From positions 4,294,341-4,358,340 of the forward strand of contig JASKMD010000030.1 of NCBI GenBank assembly GCA_030144725.1: DNA of 64,000 nucleotides, written 5' to 3'. Of this stretch, positions 55,432 to 64,000 are shown piece after piece. The stretch is from Haematococcus lacustris. Lineage: Eukaryota > Chlorophyta > Chlorophyceae > Chlamydomonadales > Haematococcaceae. The notes under the pieces were generated by a model. The model saw only the letters and a list, made by a program, of their open reading frames with translations. It made no database searches and was not told the DNA's origin. A program made the position numbers and the translations under genes. Every line of letters begins with the position of its first letter. Position 1 is the stretch's first letter.

Positions 55432-56514
55432 GTAGGTTATGAGCTCCACCTTGACGTGTCCAGCGCTCCAGCAAGGCAGGTGGCAGGGGGGGGGGGCCTG
55501 GTTGGTGGAAGTGGTCAAACAACTATTTGACCCGACAGGAATCGCGAACAAGAAAAAAATGGTGATCTTTGACCAAATCGAAGTGGTCAAACAATTTTTT
55601 GACTTGGGCAAATGGTGTCGCACACCGTCTATCCAATACTGCAACTTGTGCAGAGCACCAGCGTGCTAAGCCCGCTTGTGGTCCGTGACATCAGTGCCAA
55701 CGATGCAGCCGAAATACTGCTACGCCAGGTTGACCAACACAATGAAATGCCCACTCCCACACGCGCTGGCATGGTTGGTATGCAAGACTAGCAGCGGCGC
55801 CAACAGCAGCAGCGCCAACAGCAACGGTGATAGCAGTGCCAACAGCGAGGGTTATGTAGTTGGCAAATTATCAGCCGGGGTGGCTGCCCGTACGAAATCA
55901 GCTGTTGGGGTGGTTGGCCAAGCTGGGGCAACAACTTGGGAGGCTGGCCACACCAAGGCTACGGCATGGGTGACTGCTAGGGCACGCAAGTTTTAGTGTT
56001 CAGAGGAGGAGGAAGTGGTATACTGGCACTGCAAGCAACCACAGAAGCACCATGACTTGATGGGGGAGGTTTAGTGCCCTATCTAGTGCAAAGTCCAGAT
56101 GGTGACTTGGTGGGCAGTTATAGTGCCCTTGCATAGTGGCTGTGACTTGGTGACCGGGTGGCTTGACTCGGTGACCTGTGCAAGAAGTGTGTAAACCACG
56201 GAGGATTGTCATGTCATGCAAGGGATGGCTGTTTAGATTGTTTACAAGCACACCCACATTCGCAAAACTGTGTTTTCCTGCAACTTTTGCATCGGGAAGA
56301 AGTGAACAACGTTTTTGGGGCGGGAAAGAGAATCTCATTTCATTCTTTGGGGCCTCGCGAATCAAAAGGGAGAGTACAGTACTCTCAACAACCCAATTTA
56401 ACATCGGAAACTCCTTAATATGACTTTGGCGTTACTCCTATCCACCTTCACAAGTACTGGCTCCCAATTGCAGCAATGACAAGGGGCGACCAATGAGTTG
56501 GTGGCACACTGCAG

Positions 56515-56631
56515 GACGACCTTCCCATGTACAAGCGGCTGGAAATTGAGAAGCCCACGCCTGCAGTTGCCCGTGATGGGCCCGCTAAGCACTGCCACGA
56601 TCAACAGGGCTATGGCGCCAACGCTCGCAAG
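56515..56631 (+). pseudogene. Extra copy 4 of CFAP97-like exon 4
   Basis: 117 bases, open frame (DLPMYKRLEIEKPTPAVARD, KHCHDQQGYGANARK), with acceptor CACTGCAG and donor GTAGGC. This copy is followed at 56909 by the copied last exon, so exon-4 and exon-5 copies keep the order of the parent gene. Confidence 0.85.
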
Positions 56632-56908
56632 GTAGGCTATGAGCTCCACCTTGACGTGTCCAGAGCTCCAACAAGGCAGGTGGCGGGGAGGGTGGGCCTG
56701 GTTGTGAATTGTGGAAGCCAAGCTAAGCCTTCAGTCTGTATAACATCCAATAATGTAATTAGACACGGGAAACCGCACCCTACATACAAACTAGTGTTCT
56801 TGTTTGCGAATAACGTCAGATGGGTTGTAGCGGTGATGATCTTAGCTGCTGCCTGCTAGCTGCCTTTAAACAGCGCAAGCAACCCGGTGATGGGCTAAGA
56901 TGGTTTCA

Positions 56909-57724
56909 CAAGCAGCAGGGGAGCCACATCTGCCCTTCCCAACCCCTGTTTCTGCCTGCAGTTCCGTGACCAGGGTGGCCACCAGGCCGCCAGCAACAGC
57001 CATGCCTCACCACCATCCCTCCATAGCGGGCCCTCTGGCCGGTACGTGCCCAACCTGGACGAGCCCCTGGCCCTTACCAAGCACTCTCAGTACTCCCTTG
57101 CCCCAGTGGCATCATCACATGACCTGCTTGCTCAGCAGCCGGGCAAGAGTCAGAAAAGACGGGTCAGGCTGTCTTTGCGGCCAGCGAGGTCAAGCACGTG
57201 CCGGATGACCACATGGAGGAGGAGGTTGGGGAAGAGTGAGGCGTAGGAGCAAGACTAGGGTCTTGGGTGCTGGCCTGTGGTTCGGGGTGGTGTGCTGGGT
57301 GCATGTTGTGTGTGGTGGGGACAGTCATTTCCTCTGAGAACACGTGTGACATGTGTGTACCTTTGTGCGCCAGGTGACAACAGTTCTTGCTTGCTTGTAT
57401 GCCCTTACCTGCTAGCCCTACTCCCTGGGCCTTGCTTTTCATGCCTGTCTGATTGTTTGCCGATACGTCTGGCGACCTTCATCGCACCCCGCCCGTTTTT
57501 TGCCAAGGACCTGAGCATTGCAGCTCATGGACGGTGTCAGCCCATGGATGACTGCATGGGGCTAGCATGCAGTCCATGCAGTAGCTATGCCTCAAGCATT
57601 CAATGCAATCCTGAGAGGCCTGCACTTGATGATGGGGAGGGGCGTACACGCACCTGCATGCATGCCTCTGTATCTATCCAAAGCAAGGATGCTCAAACAA
57701 ACAAACAGCCTGCCAGAACCCCAT
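56909..57724 (+). pseudogene. Duplicate of CFAP97-like last exon and 3' flank
   Basis: Copy of 49148-49992. The exon copy (56962-57239) keeps its acceptor (TCTGCCTGCAG) and the GGHQAASNS, SGRYVPNLDEPLAL and HSQYSLAPVAS stretches. It then shifts frame and lacks about 30 bases near 57160, so the end differs from the parent. The part beyond the stop has a replaced segment at about 57315-57510. Confidence 0.88.
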
Positions 57725-57802
57725 ATCCCCACTACATTGCCCGAACCTGCCAGGCGCTAGTGACTTAGTGACAATGTGCATAGCAACTTTACTTGACCCT
57801 TG

Positions 57803-58430
57803 GCTATAGTAGGACATGACCACGGCAAGCGCAGTGGCGGACCGCGCTTCCAGCTCAGCAGGGAATTTGCTTAGAAATAAGATGGTTGGCACATGTATGA
57901 CACATGTTTGAGCATAGCTGGCGGAGTCCTCTATCCAGGGATGTGCGAAACTTCAAATAGAAACCACGTAGGTGAGACGCGGCGTCGTTTTGATTTCAAG
58001 GGGTAGGTTCTCTCTCAGATGGGACCGGCTGACCACTGCCCTGGGCGGCCGGCCCTTCCGCTGCCCTCGGCCACTTGCCCAATGCCCTCAATTTTCAGCA
58101 AGCAGAGGAGGCCCCGTGGCGTTCACTGGAACCGTGCTAATGGCCATTTTGGGGTAGCTCCCCATGTGTCCATAATCAATACCGTTACAGCGGCTCCTCT
58201 GTCCAAGATGTCCCGCTATGTCTTGGTAGGAACAGGCAAAGCCTATGCACTAAGTGGTGGAAGAATGTGTTTTGCAACCAGCGGAAGTTGGTCACAATTC
58301 ATATCCTTAACCCATGCAGTGAGGAGCCCTACGGAAGCATTGCGCGGAGCTGCAGGGTTTCCATCACTATGCCAGGAGGGCAGGGCTTTGGCAGTGACCA
58401 TGGTGCGTGAGCGAGGCGGGCGACCCGCGA
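57803..58430 (+). repeat. Duplicated block R5...R4, second copy
   Basis: R5 at 57803 (GGCTATAGTAGGACATGACC) and R4 at 58370 (ATGCCAGGAGGGCAGGGC) match 52717 and 53443. The interior is different and holds R1c. Confidence 0.6.
58019..58100 (-). repeat. Dispersed repeat R1, copy c (fragment, inverted)
   Basis: Inverted partial match to the right ends of R1a/R1b: CACTGCCCTGGGCGGCCGG, CCCTTCCGCTGCCCT and GGCCACTTGC. Confidence 0.6.
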
Positions 58431-58555
58431 TCGTCGTCGTGTCCCTCGCTCACTCGGCTTGCTGACAGCATGCGTACGTTTCATAGCCTCACGCGCCACA
58501 CACAGGGTCAGCTTCTAGGCTACGAGACACGGTGCTTGCCGTGCTCGCAGACAAC

Positions 58556-63487
<4,932 letters not shown>

Positions 63488-63660
63488 GTCAGGGGCTGAG
63501 GCGCGAGGGAGTGTGGGGGGGCCACAGCCAGGCAGGGTGGGGCTGGTGGTGAGGGATGGGCACTGTTCTTAAGGTTGGGACACAGCAGCGCATGGCGGTG
63601 GTCCGGATGCAACCAGGGTGGACAGCTCGGGGACAGGGGACCGGGACAGGGGCAGAGGCC

Positions 63661-63735
63661 GGCAGGGCAGGGCAGGGCAGGGCAGGGCAGGGCAGGGCAG
63701 GGCAGGGCAGGGCAGGGCAGGGCAGGGCAGGGCAG
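63661..63735. repeat. (GGCAG)n array in the last visible CLC intron
   Basis: About 15 perfect GGCAG pentamers; the surrounding 63488-64000 is intron and shows no further exon I can support. Confidence 0.95.
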
Positions 63736-64000
63736 GCGGAGTCAGGGGCAGGAGGCAGTAGAGGCAGGCTGCTGGGGCTCACCAGGGCCAGAGACAGGCA
63801 GGCGCCTCTATGCGAGCAGATAGGCTGCTGGACCTGACAAGGTGCAGGCTGGGGAGGCAGGCCAGGGAGAGTTGCTCAAGGCCGTTAGGCTGGGTCATGC
63901 AAGAAGAGCAGGCAGCCCCTGACCACTGTGGCAGGCTTGGACAGGCAGGCTGTGATTAGTTGGGCAATGCAGCCACCAAGGCTGGGGCCACATCCCACCT

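Larger units (their letters stand above)
54577..56379 (+). mobile_element. TIR transposon family T1, copy B (with nested duplications)
   Basis: The left end CCGTACTCTCCTATTTGATCC and right end GCGAATCAAAAGGGAGAGTAC resemble the inverted ends of copy A (28646-29616). Between them the plus strand encodes EVVKQFFDLGKW (55584) and VVRDISANDAAEILLRQVDQ (55683), homologous to EVVKQLVDLDEG and VLRGISAADAADNLHREL of copy A, then a Gly/Ala/Trp-rich tail. An exon-4 copy, spacer repeat and R3b lie within these limits, so either they were inserted into the element or the left end is a separate relic. Confidence 0.5.
57725..58555. other. Spacer upstream of the CLC gene
   Basis: It contains the second copy of the R5...R4 block (57803-58430) and the reversed R1 fragment (58019-58100). 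The last 120 bases presumably include the CLC 5' UTR and promoter. No further gene is seen. Confidence 0.5.

Overview
The window is nuclear DNA of a green alga, most likely a chlamydomonadalean (volvocine-type) chlorophyte. Reasons: spliced genes with many short exons and GT-AG introns; a dynein regulatory complex gene; a gene resembling a ciliary protein next to a coiled-coil gene; a chloroplast S1 gene; a plant-type plastid lipase; GC-rich minisatellites and CAG/CTG tracts inside introns. The species cannot be fixed from sequence alone. Nearly every real gene is split, so exons were built by hand from splice sites, codon phase and family similarity.

Layout. (1) 1-10.3 kb, dense genes: 5'-truncated plastid ribosomal S1 (+), mitochondrial ribosomal uL15 (-), and DRC4/PF2 (+), the last two divergent over about 240 bp. 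(2) 10.3-20.4 kb, repeat-rich: a tRNA-like SINE, dispersed repeats, two decayed TnpB/Fanzor-like RNA-guided nuclease genes (-), and a CUE-domain gene (-) between them. The second Fanzor-like gene carries a 704-bp hAT-like element in an intron and a pentanucleotide satellite. (3) 20.5-24.7 kb: an unassigned gene with a signal peptide and polyQ, then a repeat-rich gap. (4) 24.7-32.4 kb: a seven-exon class-3 (plastid-type) lipase with a 971-bp terminal-inverted-repeat element in one intron. (5) 34.7-44.2 kb: a long coiled-coil gene (-) with a MITE in an intron. (6) 44.4-49.5 kb, divergent from it: a gene with a very long Ala/Glu/Pro repeat and a CFAP97/Hemingway-like end. (7) 49.5-58.5 kb, accessory: a third Fanzor-like pseudogene with its own satellite, a complete SINE, four extra copies of the CFAP97-like gene's fourth exon, a copy of its last exon, and a second copy of the TIR element. 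(8) 58.6-64 kb: a CLC chloride channel/transporter, 3'-truncated, with a different satellite in most introns.

The best candidates for new biology are the three Fanzor-like loci with a shared satellite-plus-flank module and a conserved 3'-side repeat, the small TIR element family with an unrecognised conserved protein, and the exon-4 array, in which all four extra copies keep length, frame and splice sites.
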